DNA of 50,018 bases from Clostridia bacterium (lineage in GTDB: Bacteria > Bacillota > Clostridia > Oscillospirales > Acutalibacteraceae), in contig JAFSCE010000003.1 in the NCBI GenBank assembly GCA_017436915.1, forward strand, positions 1 to 50,018. The letters are read 5' to 3'. How positions within the stretch are numbered: the first letter of the stretch is position 1; each line of letters opens with the position of its first letter. The notes beneath the pieces are model-generated. The model saw only the letters and a list, made by a program, of their open reading frames with translations, was not told the origin of the DNA and searched no databases. The position numbers and the translations under genes are program-made. Positions 42,354 through 50,018 of this stretch are shown piece by piece.

Positions 42354-43598
42354 ATGATGGATAAAGTAAGAATTGCGGTTATCGGACTCGGTGCGCGTGG
42401 TTCCCAGATTCTTAAGGATATTCTCTTGAAGATGGCAGACGTGCAGATCACCGCCGTGTGTGACTCGTACGAGGATCGCGTGGACGATGCGGCAAAAGCA
42501 ATTGTGGAAGCCGGTCAGGATGAGCCGTTTAAGACGACGGATTACCGCGAGGTTATTGCGTGCGGTAAAGTGGATGCAATCAGCATTTATACGGCTTGGG
42601 ATATGCATGCGGAGATCGCGATTGCCTCGATGCGCGCGGGTATTCCGGTTGCCAGTGAGGTGGGCAGTGAATATTCCCTGAACAACTGTTGGCAGTTGGT
42701 GCGTACGCACGAAGAAACCGGCACGCCGTACATGTTCATGGAAAACTGCTGCTTTGGTAAAGATGAATTGCTGGCGACGGCCATGATGCGTCACGGTTTA
42801 TTCGGCGAAGTGGTACATTGCTCCGGTGTGTACGGTCACGACCTGCGCAAAGAGGTTGCCGAGGGTATTCAACAGCGGCATTACCGTTTCCGCAACTATC
42901 GCGCTCGTAACTGCGAAAACTACCCCACGCACGAGCTGGGCCCCATGGCAATGCTGTTAAATATCAACCGCGGCAACCGTATGGTGTCGCTGACGTCCGT
43001 TGCCTCCAAGGCGGCGGGTCTTAAAGCGTATATTGAGGAGACGAAGGATAAGGTTGAGTATTCGGACGAAGTGCTGAACGCGACGTTCAAGCAGGGTGAT
43101 ATCGTGCAGACCCTCGTTACCTGCGAGAATGGTGAAACCATGCTGTTGACGCTGGATACCACTCTGCCGCGCTACTATACCCGTGGGTTTACGGTGCGCG
43201 GTACCAAGGGCTTTTATCAGCAAGAGACGAATTCCGTCTTTATCGATGGTGTGCATCCCGAGGAGTGTGAGCTTGACACCTACCGCAACTACGAGAAGTT
43301 CTTGAACAACGCGACGGAGTACGAAAAAGACTATCTGCCGTCGATCTGGAAAGATATTTCTCCGGAAGTCAAGGAAATGGGTCACGGTGGCATGGACTAC
43401 TTTACCCATCGCGCTTTCATCGAGGCGGTCAAGAACGGCACGCCGATGCCGCTTGACGTGTACGATGCTGCCGCGTGGATGGCGGTCTCTGTCCTGTCTG
43501 AGCAGTCTATCCGCGAGGGTGGTTCGGTACAGCAGATCCCCGATTTCACCAACGGAAAATGGATGTTCCGTCCCGCAAAGGACGTTGTGGAACTGTAA
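42354..43598 (+). CDS. Gfo/Idh/MocA protein, GH109-like glycosidase
   Basis: The 414-residue protein begins with an NAD site (IAVIGLGARGSQ). Later motifs fit glycoside hydrolase family 109, which removes alpha-linked N-acetylgalactosamine by an NAD-dependent mechanism: EVGSEYSLNNCWQLV, MENCCFG, GLFGEVVH, YGHDLR (160-165), NYPTH (189-193) and NINRGNR. The EKP lysine of ordinary Gfo/Idh dehydrogenases is absent (SEVG), as in GH109. No signal peptide is seen, so it should act in the cytoplasm on imported glycans. AAAAGGAG sets ATG 42354. GH109 membership is from remembered motifs; an ordinary sugar dehydrogenase is the alternative. Confidence 0.78.
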   Translation: MMDKVRIAVIGLGARGSQILKDILLKMADVQITAVCDSYEDRVDDAAKAIVEAGQDEPFKTTDYREVIACGKVDAISIYTAWDMHAEIAIASMRAGIPVASEVGSEYSLNNCWQLVRTHEETGTPYMFMENCCFGKDELLATAMMRHGLFGEVVHCSGVYGHDLRKEVAEGIQQRHYRFRNYRARNCENYPTHELGPMAMLLNINRGNRMVSLTSVASKAAGLKAYIEETKDKVEYSDEVLNATFKQGDIVQTLVTCENGETMLLTLDTTLPRYYTRGFTVRGTKGFYQQETNSVFIDGVHPEECELDTYRNYEKFLNNATEYEKDYLPSIWKDISPEVKEMGHGGMDYFTHRAFIEAVKNGTPMPLDVYDAAAWMAVSVLSEQSIREGGSVQQIPDFTNGKWMFRPAKDVVEL

Positions 43599-43608
43599 AC
43601 GCAAAAGA

Positions 43609-43645
43609 AAAGCGCCCCTTCCAAACGGAAGGGGCGCTTACTTTT
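43609..43645. terminator. Bidirectional terminator
   Basis: AAGCGCCCCTTCC and GGAAGGGGCGCTT pair around AAAC with A/T runs on both sides, between the convergent GH109-like and NagB-like genes. Confidence 0.92.
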
Positions 43646-43652
43646 TATGGGA

Positions 43653-44591
43653 TTAGTTGCATTCCGGAGTGAGCGGACCGGCGAGTTCTTTTAAGTAGAA
43701 CAGTTTGCCGGGGAGCGTCGGAATGTAGGACGAGGTGAAGCTCGTGTTCGGACCGTAGTGCAAGGTGATGAGGAAGCTCATGCCCTGCCAGCCCATGCCG
43801 CGGCCGAGAGTCCCGTCGGCGCCGCCGATGGCGTAGTCTGCCTGGAACATGAGGCCGGGGCCCATGGTGTTCGCAAAGCAGGGAACCAGCGTGGTACGGC
43901 TCTTGAAGCTGGTGATAGCATTCTGCTCGATGGTCATCGGGGTCAGTTTGGCACCAATGCGGTACGGAGCGGCTTTCCACTCGGCCTCGGTTGCATAGTC
44001 CTCAGCAAAGGTCGGCTCCCAGAAGGCGATGTGGCAAGCGCGGCCGATACCGTATACCAACACGAGTTTCGCGCCTTCGGCTTTTAATGCGGCGATCTTC
44101 TCGGGGTAGGTGGGCAGGTTCGCTTTGGTAGCGAAGTTGCGCTGTGCGGGCGGAACGGTGTTCTCGCCAAGCTTATCAAAGAACGCCTGCTTCATGCTGT
44201 ACTCGAACGAAGCGGGGTTGTCGGACGGCAGGTTGTTACCGTCGATATCCGACCACTCGTCCATGTTGAAGGTGTAAACGTGGTCGCATTTGACGTTCCA
44301 TTCTTTTAAGAAGAAGGAAGCCCATTTGTACATGCCCATCGGGCCGACCGGCAGGATCATGGCGAGTTTCTCGCCGGCTTCGCGCGCTTTGCGGATGGTG
44401 TTGGCGATCTCGTGACCCATGAAGGTGTCAAAATCGCTTAAAGATTCGCAAGCGATCGGGGTGAAATCGTCGTTCCAGAATGCCTCGCGGGCAACGCCCT
44501 TTTCGCAGCATTCGTCGATTCGTTTCATGTCCCATCCCTTGGGGAAGTAGTTCTCCAGATCGGAACCTTTAACGGTGCTCAAAAAATCCAT
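43653..44591 (-). CDS. NagB-like glucosamine-6-phosphate isomerase homologue, altered active site
   Basis: The 312-residue protein has the NagB/RpiA/6-phosphogluconolactonase fold. It keeps TFNMDEW with Asp111 (equal to Asp72 of Escherichia coli NagB), His187 and Glu192. However the GxGxDGH motif reads GIGRACH, so the catalytic Asp141 equivalent is Ala185. It may therefore deaminate poorly, isomerise another sugar phosphate, or sense a ligand. It faces the GH109-like gene and shares the hexosamine theme of the region. GGAGGA precedes the ATG. Confidence 0.8.
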   Translation of the reverse strand: MDFLSTVKGSDLENYFPKGWDMKRIDECCEKGVAREAFWNDDFTPIACESLSDFDTFMGHEIANTIRKAREAGEKLAMILPVGPMGMYKWASFFLKEWNVKCDHVYTFNMDEWSDIDGNNLPSDNPASFEYSMKQAFFDKLGENTVPPAQRNFATKANLPTYPEKIAALKAEGAKLVLVYGIGRACHIAFWEPTFAEDYATEAEWKAAPYRIGAKLTPMTIEQNAITSFKSRTTLVPCFANTMGPGLMFQADYAIGGADGTLGRGMGWQGMSFLITLHYGPNTSFTSSYIPTLPGKLFYLKELAGPLTPECN

Positions 44592-44628
44592 GTTGTATCC
44601 TCCTTAATATTCCTTGATCTTCCATTTT

Positions 44629-44657
44629 ATTATAAAAACAACGGCGACAAAAGTCAA
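44629..44657 (-). promoter_or_regulatory. Promoter of the NagB-like gene
   Basis: On the minus strand TTGACT (44657-44652), 17 bases and TATAAT (44634-44629) form a strong promoter. Confidence 0.85.
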
Positions 44658-44666
44658 GTCGTCCGT

Positions 44667-44695
44667 AAAAAAAGCGGGTAAAGCCCCGCTTTTTT
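44667..44695. terminator. Terminator-like hairpin between divergent promoters
   Basis: AAAAAGCGGG and CCCGCTTTTT pair around TAAAGC. It sits between the NagB-like promoter and the valS promoter, so it ends no obvious gene and may insulate the two units. Confidence 0.7.
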
Positions 44696-44696
44696 C

Positions 44697-44725
44697 TTGT
44701 ATAACAAGAAAGTTTGTGATATACT
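44697..44725 (+). promoter_or_regulatory. Promoter of valS
   Basis: TTGTAT (44697-44702), 17 bases and TATACT (44720-44725) lie 35 bases before the start codon. The leader is too short for a T box. Confidence 0.8.
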
Positions 44726-44760
44726 TACCTATATATTGTTGTTATTTGGAGGACACCCCT

Positions 44761-47457
44761 ATGGCAGAGCGCAAAGAATTAGCCAAAACATATGAACCGC
44801 GCGAAGTGGAGGATCGTATTTACGACTTCTGGACAAAGGGCGGCTGGTTCCACGCGGAGCCGAACCCCGAAAAGGAGCCGTATACTATCGTTATTCCCCC
44901 TCCGAACGTCACGGGTCAATTACATATGGGACATGCCTTGGACGAAACCTTGCAGGATATTTTGATCCGCTTTAAGCGTATGCAGGGGTATGAGGCGCTG
45001 TGGTTGCCCGGCACGGATCACGCATCCATTGCGACCGAAGCCAAAGTGGTGGAGGCCATGCGCAAGGAAGGACTCACCAAAGAGATGCTCGGGCGCGACG
45101 GCTTTTTGGAGCGTGCGTGGGCCTGGAAAAATCAATATGGCAATCGTATTGTCAGTCAGTTGAAAAAGCTGGGTTCGAGCTGTGACTGGGAGCGCGAACG
45201 CTTTACCATGGACGAGGGTTGTTCGGCGGCGGTTAAAGAGGTGTTCGTGCGTCTGTACGAGCAAGGACTTATTTACCGCGGTAACCGTATGGTCAACTGG
45301 TGCCCGCATTGTAACACGTCGATCTCGGACGCCGAGGTGGAGTACGAGGAGAAGGACGGACATTTTTGGCATCTGCTGTATACGGTCAAGGAGACCGGCG
45401 AGAAGCTGGAACTCGCGACTACGCGTCCCGAAACCATGCTGGGTGATACGGCGGTGGCGATCAATGCGGAGGATCCGCGCTATGCGCATCTGCACGGTTG
45501 CCACGTGATTTTGCCGCTGCTTGATAAGGAAATTCCGATTGTGTGCGATGAGCACGCGGATATGACCAAGGGTACGGGCGTTGTGAAGATTACCCCCGCG
45601 CACGATCCGAACGACTTTGAGGTCGGAAAGCGTCACGATCTGCCGATGATCCGCGTGTTTACCTATGACGGGCACCTGACGGGCGCTGCAGACAAAGCGG
45701 TGGCGGATGAACTTCGTGCGTCCGGTCGTGCGGCGGTTGATGAGCCCGAAGTGCTGGATTGCGGCAAGTATGCCGGCATGACGGCGCTCGAGGCGCGCAA
45801 AGCGATTCTTGCCGATCTTGAAGCGGGCGGTTACCTGAAAGAGACCGAGCCGCGTAAACACGATGTCGGCACCTGCTACCGTTGCCATCAGACCATTGAG
45901 CCGATGGTATCCAAGCAGTGGTTTGTCAAAATGGAGCCGTTGGCATTGCCTGCCATTGAGGCGGTGGAAAAAGGCGAGATCAAATTCGTCCCCGAACGCT
46001 TTACCAAAAACTATATGAACTGGATGCGCGGCACGCGCGACTGGTGTATTTCCCGTCAGTTGTGGTGGGGTCACCAGATTCCCGCGTGGTACTGCGCGGA
46101 TTGCGGTGAGACGATCGTCGCGAAAGAGGCACCCGCGGCCTGCCCGAAATGCGGCAGCCATGCGCTCACACAGGATCCCGATACGCTGGACACCTGGTTC
46201 TCCTCGGCACTGTGGCCGTTCTCGACCCTTGGTTGGCCGAACGAGGACAGCGAGGATCTGAAATATTTCTATCCCACCGATACGTTGGTGACCGGATACG
46301 ATATTATCGGGTTCTGGGTCAGCCGTATGATCTTCTCGGGGCTCGCGTATACGGATAAGGCGCCGTTCCACACGGTGCTCATTCACGGTTTGGTGCGTGA
46401 CTCGCAAGGCCGTAAAATGTCGAAATCGCTCGGCAACGGTGTGGATCCGCTCGAGATCATCGACCAATACGGCGCGGATGCGCTGCGCTTTATGCTGGCT
46501 ACCGGTAACAGCCCCGGAAACGATATGCGCTTTATGAGCGATAAGGTGGAATCATCCCGCAACTTTGCCAACAAGCTGTGGAACGCGACGCGGTTTATCC
46601 TTATGAATATCGGCGACGAGCCGGTGGAACTGTCGCTGCCCGCAGAACTGACGCTGGAAGATAAGTGGATCGTTTCTCGCTTTAACACGCTTGTCCGCGC
46701 GGTGACAGAAAATCTGGATAAATACGAGCTCGGCATTGCGGTGCAGAAGCTTTATGATTTCATTTGGGACAATTTCTGCGACTGGTATATCGAACTGTGC
46801 AAGGGCCGTTTGCAGGGTGAAAACGCTGCGGCGGCGCGACAGGTGCTTGTGTACGTGATGACCGGGATGCTCAAGCTCCTTCATCCGTTTATGCCGTTCG
46901 TGACCGAGGAGATCTGGCAATCGTTGCCGCACGAGGGTGAGGCGCTGATGATCGCCTCTTGGCCGGTGTACGACGAGGCGCTTAACTTCCCGTCGGAAGA
47001 AAAGGAAATGGAACGTATCATGGAAGCGATCGGTGCGATCCGCAACCGTCGCGGCGAGATGAACGTGCCGCCGTCCCGCAAGGCGCAGATCTTTGTGGAG
47101 ACTGCGTTTGCGGATACCTTCCGAAAGGGTGTGCCGTTCTTCCTGCGGCTTGCCTCCGCGTCTGAGGTGACGGTGGGTGAAGCGTTCGAGGTGGATGGTG
47201 CGGTCAGCATTGTCACGGCGGACGCTACTATCAAGATCCCGATGGCGGAGCTGGTGGATATGCAGGCGGAAAAAGCACGACTCACCAAAGAAAAAGAGAC
47301 CGCGCAAAAGCAGCTTGACGGCGTGTTGGCGCGCCTTGCCAATCCGTCCTTTACCGACAAAGCGCCTGAGGCGGTGGTGCAGACCGCGCGCGATCAGGCG
47401 GCGAGGTTGCAGGAAAAAATCGCGCTTCTTGAGCAGAGCATGGCGCAGTTGGGATAA
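44761..47457 (+). CDS. valS: Valyl-tRNA synthetase
   Basis: It charges tRNA-Val. The 898-residue class I synthetase has PPPNVTGQLHMGHALDETLQD (HIGH motif at about 55-58), the editing domain (TTRPETMLGDTAVAINAEDPRY) and KMSKS at 552-556. A C-terminal coiled coil (about 825-898, AEKARLTKEKETAQKQLDG) is also present. ATG 44761 after GGAGG is chosen; a longer reading upstream crosses the promoter. Unlike many Clostridia, no T-box leader precedes it. The thioesterase gene follows after four bases. Confidence 0.97.
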   Translation: MAERKELAKTYEPREVEDRIYDFWTKGGWFHAEPNPEKEPYTIVIPPPNVTGQLHMGHALDETLQDILIRFKRMQGYEALWLPGTDHASIATEAKVVEAMRKEGLTKEMLGRDGFLERAWAWKNQYGNRIVSQLKKLGSSCDWERERFTMDEGCSAAVKEVFVRLYEQGLIYRGNRMVNWCPHCNTSISDAEVEYEEKDGHFWHLLYTVKETGEKLELATTRPETMLGDTAVAINAEDPRYAHLHGCHVILPLLDKEIPIVCDEHADMTKGTGVVKITPAHDPNDFEVGKRHDLPMIRVFTYDGHLTGAADKAVADELRASGRAAVDEPEVLDCGKYAGMTALEARKAILADLEAGGYLKETEPRKHDVGTCYRCHQTIEPMVSKQWFVKMEPLALPAIEAVEKGEIKFVPERFTKNYMNWMRGTRDWCISRQLWWGHQIPAWYCADCGETIVAKEAPAACPKCGSHALTQDPDTLDTWFSSALWPFSTLGWPNEDSEDLKYFYPTDTLVTGYDIIGFWVSRMIFSGLAYTDKAPFHTVLIHGLVRDSQGRKMSKSLGNGVDPLEIIDQYGADALRFMLATGNSPGNDMRFMSDKVESSRNFANKLWNATRFILMNIGDEPVELSLPAELTLEDKWIVSRFNTLVRAVTENLDKYELGIAVQKLYDFIWDNFCDWYIELCKGRLQGENAAAARQVLVYVMTGMLKLLHPFMPFVTEEIWQSLPHEGEALMIASWPVYDEALNFPSEEKEMERIMEAIGAIRNRRGEMNVPPSRKAQIFVETAFADTFRKGVPFFLRLASASEVTVGEAFEVDGAVSIVTADATIKIPMAELVDMQAEKARLTKEKETAQKQLDGVLARLANPSFTDKAPEAVVQTARDQAARLQEKIALLEQSMAQLG

Positions 47458-47461
47458 GGGT

Positions 47462-48190
47462 ATGAAATTTACGGAAACGTATCGCATTTCCTCGCACGAC
47501 CTCGCGCATAATAACCGCGTGCGGCCGTCTGCGGTACTGCGGTATATGATGGAAACGGCGAATCGCAATATGTACGTGCAAAAGCCGTCGTACAGCGACC
47601 TGTTAGCAAAGGGGTATGCCTTTTTGGTGGGGCGCACGCATTTATGTATTTACGGTGATCTGCACGAGTTTGATATGGTGACGGCGGAAACGTGGGCGAT
47701 CCCCGAAAAGGGCGCGTCGTTTGATCGTTGTTATCGCCTGCTCAAAGACGGCGAGGTGGTGGCGGAAGCATATTGTGTATTCGGGCTTTTGAATCTGAAT
47801 ACCAAAAAGTTATGCCGCGCAGGCGAGGTCGAGTTGTCGTATTACACCGATGAGCCGCTTTCCCTTTCCACGCGGTTTCGGTTGCCGGACTGTGAGATGG
47901 CGGTGGTCGGCGAGCGGGAGATCCGCTATGCGGATACCGACTGTAATGCGCACATGAACAACACGAATTATCCGGATATGCTGTGTGATTTCATTCCCGA
48001 GATCGACGAGATACGCGTCACCGACGTGCAGATTCAGTTTGTGAGTGAAGCGCCGCTCGGCGAAACACTCACGGTGAAAATGGGGCGGTGCGAGGAATCG
48101 GACAAAACGGTGTTCGCGTTTGAAACCGTGCGCACGGACGGTACGGTGAATATCCGCGCCTTGATTGAGACGGTAAGGGTGGACTTCTGA
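47462..48190 (+). CDS. Acyl-ACP thioesterase
   Basis: The 242-residue protein has two hotdog domains as in the FatA/FatB family (start FTETYRISSHDLAHNNRVRPSAVLRYMMETA). The second domain holds the motif ADTDCNAHMNNTNYPDML with the Asn and His of the active site. These enzymes release fatty acids from acyl carrier protein. Co-transcription with valS is implied by the four-base gap but has no clear functional meaning. Confidence 0.87.
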   Translation: MKFTETYRISSHDLAHNNRVRPSAVLRYMMETANRNMYVQKPSYSDLLAKGYAFLVGRTHLCIYGDLHEFDMVTAETWAIPEKGASFDRCYRLLKDGEVVAEAYCVFGLLNLNTKKLCRAGEVELSYYTDEPLSLSTRFRLPDCEMAVVGEREIRYADTDCNAHMNNTNYPDMLCDFIPEIDEIRVTDVQIQFVSEAPLGETLTVKMGRCEESDKTVFAFETVRTDGTVNIRALIETVRVDF

Positions 48191-48209
48191 CGTTTTTTGG
48201 AAAATTTTC

Positions 48210-48238
48210 TTGACACGAAAAAAACGCAGTACTATAAT
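48210..48238 (+). promoter_or_regulatory. Consensus promoter of guaA
   Basis: TTGACA (48210-48215), 17 bases and TATAAT (48233-48238): a perfect sigma-A consensus. The 35-base leader is too short for a purine riboswitch. Confidence 0.92.
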
Positions 48239-48273
48239 ATTTTCTATTCAAAGACCTTGGAGGAGGAACTTGT

Positions 48274-49254
48274 ATGGACAACAACAAACGACCCGAAAGC
48301 ATGGAACGCATCACTACCCCCGCGCTGGCACAAGCGTTTATTGACGAGCAAGTTGCCGCGGTGCGCGCACAGGTTGGTGATAAAAAGGTGTTGCTGGCAT
48401 TGTCCGGCGGTGTGGATTCGTCGGTCGTGGCGGCGTTGTTGATCAAAGCCATCGGCAAGCAGCTCGTTTGCGTACACGTAAACCACGGGCTTATGCGCAA
48501 AGGCGAGAGCGAGCAGGTGATCGAGGTCTTTGGAAAAGAATTGGATGCCAACTTGATTTATATCGATGCGACGGATCGCTTCTTGGATCTGCTCGCGGGT
48601 GTTGCTGAACCGGAGCGTAAACGCAAGATCATCGGCGGCGAGTTCATCAAGGTGTTTGACGAGGAAGCAAGCAAGCTGGAGGGCATCTCGTTTCTGGCGC
48701 AGGGTACCATTTACCCCGATATTCTGGAGTCGGACGGCGTCAAAGCCCATCACAACGTCGGCGGGTTGCCCGAAGACATGGAAATGGAATTGGTCGAGCC
48801 GGTCAAATTGTTGTATAAAGACGAAGTCCGCGTAGTGGGCGAGGCGCTTGGTCTGCCGCACGCGATGGTGTACCGTCAGCCGTTCCCGGGTCCGGGTCTC
48901 GGCGTGCGTTGCCTTGGTGCGATCACTCGTGATCGCTTGCATGCGCTGCGCGAAGCGGATGCGATTCTGCGTGAAGAGTTTGATAAGAACGGTCTTGCCG
49001 GTAAGGTTTGGCAGTATTTTATTGCCGTACCCGATGTCAAGAGCGTCGGCGTGAAAGACGGCAAGCGTTACGAGGGTTGGCCCGCCATCATTCGTGCGGT
49101 GAACACCACCGATGCGATGAGCGCGACCATCGAGGAGATCCCCTATGCGCTTCTCCATCACATTACCGATCGCATCACGCACGAGGTCGAGGGTATCAAC
49201 CGCGTGTTGTACGATCTGACTCCGAAGCCGATCGGCACGATCGAGTGGGAATGA
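48274..49254 (+). CDS. guaA: GMP synthase, synthetase subunit without glutaminase domain
   Basis: It aminates XMP to GMP with ATP. The 326-residue protein consists of the PP-loop ATPase (LALSGGVDSSVVAALL at about 41-56) and the C-terminal dimerisation domain (QPFPGPGLGVRCLGAITRDRL, ending KPIGTIEWE). The usual N-terminal class I glutamine amidotransferase domain of about 190 residues is missing; the promoter and GGAGGAGGAAC site show that the start is genuine. Either a separate glutaminase subunit is encoded elsewhere, as in two-subunit archaeal enzymes, or ammonia is used directly. Its 3' end is a known integration site in several bacteria. Confidence 0.92.
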   Translation: MDNNKRPESMERITTPALAQAFIDEQVAAVRAQVGDKKVLLALSGGVDSSVVAALLIKAIGKQLVCVHVNHGLMRKGESEQVIEVFGKELDANLIYIDATDRFLDLLAGVAEPERKRKIIGGEFIKVFDEEASKLEGISFLAQGTIYPDILESDGVKAHHNVGGLPEDMEMELVEPVKLLYKDEVRVVGEALGLPHAMVYRQPFPGPGLGVRCLGAITRDRLHALREADAILREEFDKNGLAGKVWQYFIAVPDVKSVGVKDGKRYEGWPAIIRAVNTTDAMSATIEEIPYALLHHITDRITHEVEGINRVLYDLTPKPIGTIEWE

Positions 49255-49288
49255 CCCCGTGTGGCTGTGTGGTTCTGTAAATAGTTAG

Positions 49289-49335
49289 AAAAACACCGTA
49301 TTTTGTGGTAAATTCCGCAAAATACGGTGCTTTTT
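49289..49335 (+). terminator. Terminator of guaA
   Basis: AACACCGTATTTTGTGG and CCGCAAAATACGGTG, with near-perfect pairing around TAAATT, are followed by CTTTTT. Confidence 0.92.
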
Positions 49336-49519
49336 ATTCTTGATTTACCCAATTCGAAATCAGCCATTTTGAATTTGACCAACTTTTGACCAACAGTTTC
49401 CCACTTGATTATTTTCATATATACTTGCAAAGATTTATTTTAAGTGGTAAGATTGTGGTGGAGATGCAAATTTTCTGCAAATTACCCAGCTCATTACTTT
49501 ATTATGGAGGTGTTTTATA
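49336..49519 (+). promoter_or_regulatory. AT-rich region with promoter of the last gene
   Basis: TTGCAA (49425-49430), 17 bases and TAAGAT (49448-49453) form a plausible promoter. GGAGGTG (49507-49513) is the ribosome site of the final gene. TTGACCAAC occurs twice, at about 49376 and 49386. ATCAAGTGGGAA on the minus strand (about 49410-49399) nearly matches the end of guaA (ATCGAGTGGGAA) in inverse orientation; this may be chance. Confidence 0.55.
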
Positions 49520-50018
49520 ATGAGCAATATCTATCCTTCTATCTCGGAAAAGCTTGCCGCACTCAATATAGATATCTATCATTACGAGGATGTTGTCCGC
49601 TGTTACGCTCTGGCAAAGCTCAATATAGAGCACTCCAGAAAGCCTGATTACACAGACGGGATTCACAGCGCAGAATTTGATGCAGAGGCTTCCCGGTACC
49701 AACTGTTGTCCCCTGACGAGAACCCCTACTATGATAGTACTGCTTTTTTCTCTCTTTGCAGTGCGCTTGTCTCGGCAGGTATGGATACGGATTGCCGGCT
49801 GTTTTTTGAAACCTTCGCTCCCTTCCTGGTTACTGACTGGGATACGTTTGTGTCTAAGTTCCCAAAAGAACATCACGAAAAATTAGTCTATGTGCTTTAT
49901 CTGATCCTCAAATCTACAAAGGAGTCTGAGCTACCAATTGCAGAAATTGAGGATGCCACGATTGAGAGCTTCTATGAGGAAAACAAGGAACTCTATCATT
50001 CATTTGGACTTACCAAGG
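49520..50018 (+). CDS. Unrecognised protein, open at the window end
   Basis: I do not recognise this protein. At least 166 codons are open from ATG 49520 (MSNIYPSISEKLAALNID) and the frame continues past the window. The visible part is acidic, rich in Tyr and Phe, has no signal peptide or membrane segment, and looks helical. A GGAGGTG ribosome site and a promoter support it. Its DNA is more AT-rich and its codon choice less uniform than in guaA or valS, so it may belong to an accessory or mobile segment placed after guaA. Confidence 0.75.
   Translation, partial: MSNIYPSISEKLAALNIDIYHYEDVVRCYALAKLNIEHSRKPDYTDGIHSAEFDAEASRYQLLSPDENPYYDSTAFFSLCSALVSAGMDTDCRLFFETFAPFLVTDWDTFVSKFPKEHHEKLVYVLYLILKSTKESELPIAEIEDATIESFYEENKELYHSFGLTK

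Noticed and set aside
44920..46467. Minus-strand frame of 515 codons inside valS
   Set aside because: Antisense shadow of a certain synthetase gene, His/Arg-rich and without a start signal.
48239..48273. Purine riboswitch ahead of guaA
   Set aside because: The leader is only about 35 bases, too short for the aptamer.
49399..49410. Inverted near-copy of the guaA end as an att site
   Set aside because: Twelve bases with one mismatch and in opposite orientation; integration would give direct repeats, so chance is more likely.

Overview
The window reads as a chromosomal segment of a low-copy, moderately GC-rich member of the Bacillota, class Clostridia, probably an Oscillospirales-type gut bacterium. 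This is inferred from the zinc-type ribosomal proteins S14, S4, L24 and L36, a zinc-lid adenylate kinase, ThiI without a rhodanese domain, a lysine riboswitch in front of an NhaC-family carrier, a NahK-type hexosamine kinase, and small palindromic intergenic repeats of the kind seen in such genomes. No species can be named from the sequence alone.

Layout. Positions 1-450 hold the end of an rRNA operon (5S rRNA, terminator) and a stretch of short repeats that ends in what looks like a second, decayed 5S tail with its own terminator. At 455-954 a small XRE regulator and a Cys-rich 61-residue protein are divergently arranged around a perfect 12-bp inverted repeat. rplM-rpsI follow on the minus strand. 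radC and an ABC exporter come next, then a four-gene operon (4774-11575): NifS-like cysteine desulfurase, class B sortase, ThiI, and a 1154-residue protein that joins CinA, a transmembrane segment, a catalytically dead sortase domain, a Thr-rich linker and a SpoIID domain.

Positions 11583-19841 are one aromatic amino acid operon. It encodes all seven shikimate steps plus the Phe and Tyr branch enzymes, with AroE and AroK fused. Ahead of it lies a 29-codon leader peptide with a Tyr/Phe run and a strong terminator, an apparent ribosome-mediated attenuator. Positions 20005-35840 are the S10-spc-alpha ribosomal superoperon (rpsJ to rplQ, including secY, adk, map, infA and rpoA), with a long structured leader of about 360 nt.

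Positions 36006-44591 look devoted to hexosamine and small-molecule metabolism. galE diverges from a sugar nucleotidyltransferase and a NahK-like N-acetylhexosamine 1-kinase. A lysine riboswitch then controls an NhaC-type carrier. An AraC regulator diverges from a GH109-like NAD-dependent glycosidase, which faces a NagB-like protein lacking a key catalytic Asp. The end of the window carries valS, an acyl-ACP thioesterase, a GMP synthase made of the synthetase half only, and then a more AT-rich segment with an unrecognised open gene that runs off the end. The 3' end of guaA is a known integration site, so this last part may be the start of an accessory element.

The observations I consider most worth checking are the CinA/pseudosortase/SpoIID fusion with its active sortase partner, the aromatic leader-peptide attenuator, the XRE/Cys-rich pair, the S10 leader, and the sequence after guaA.
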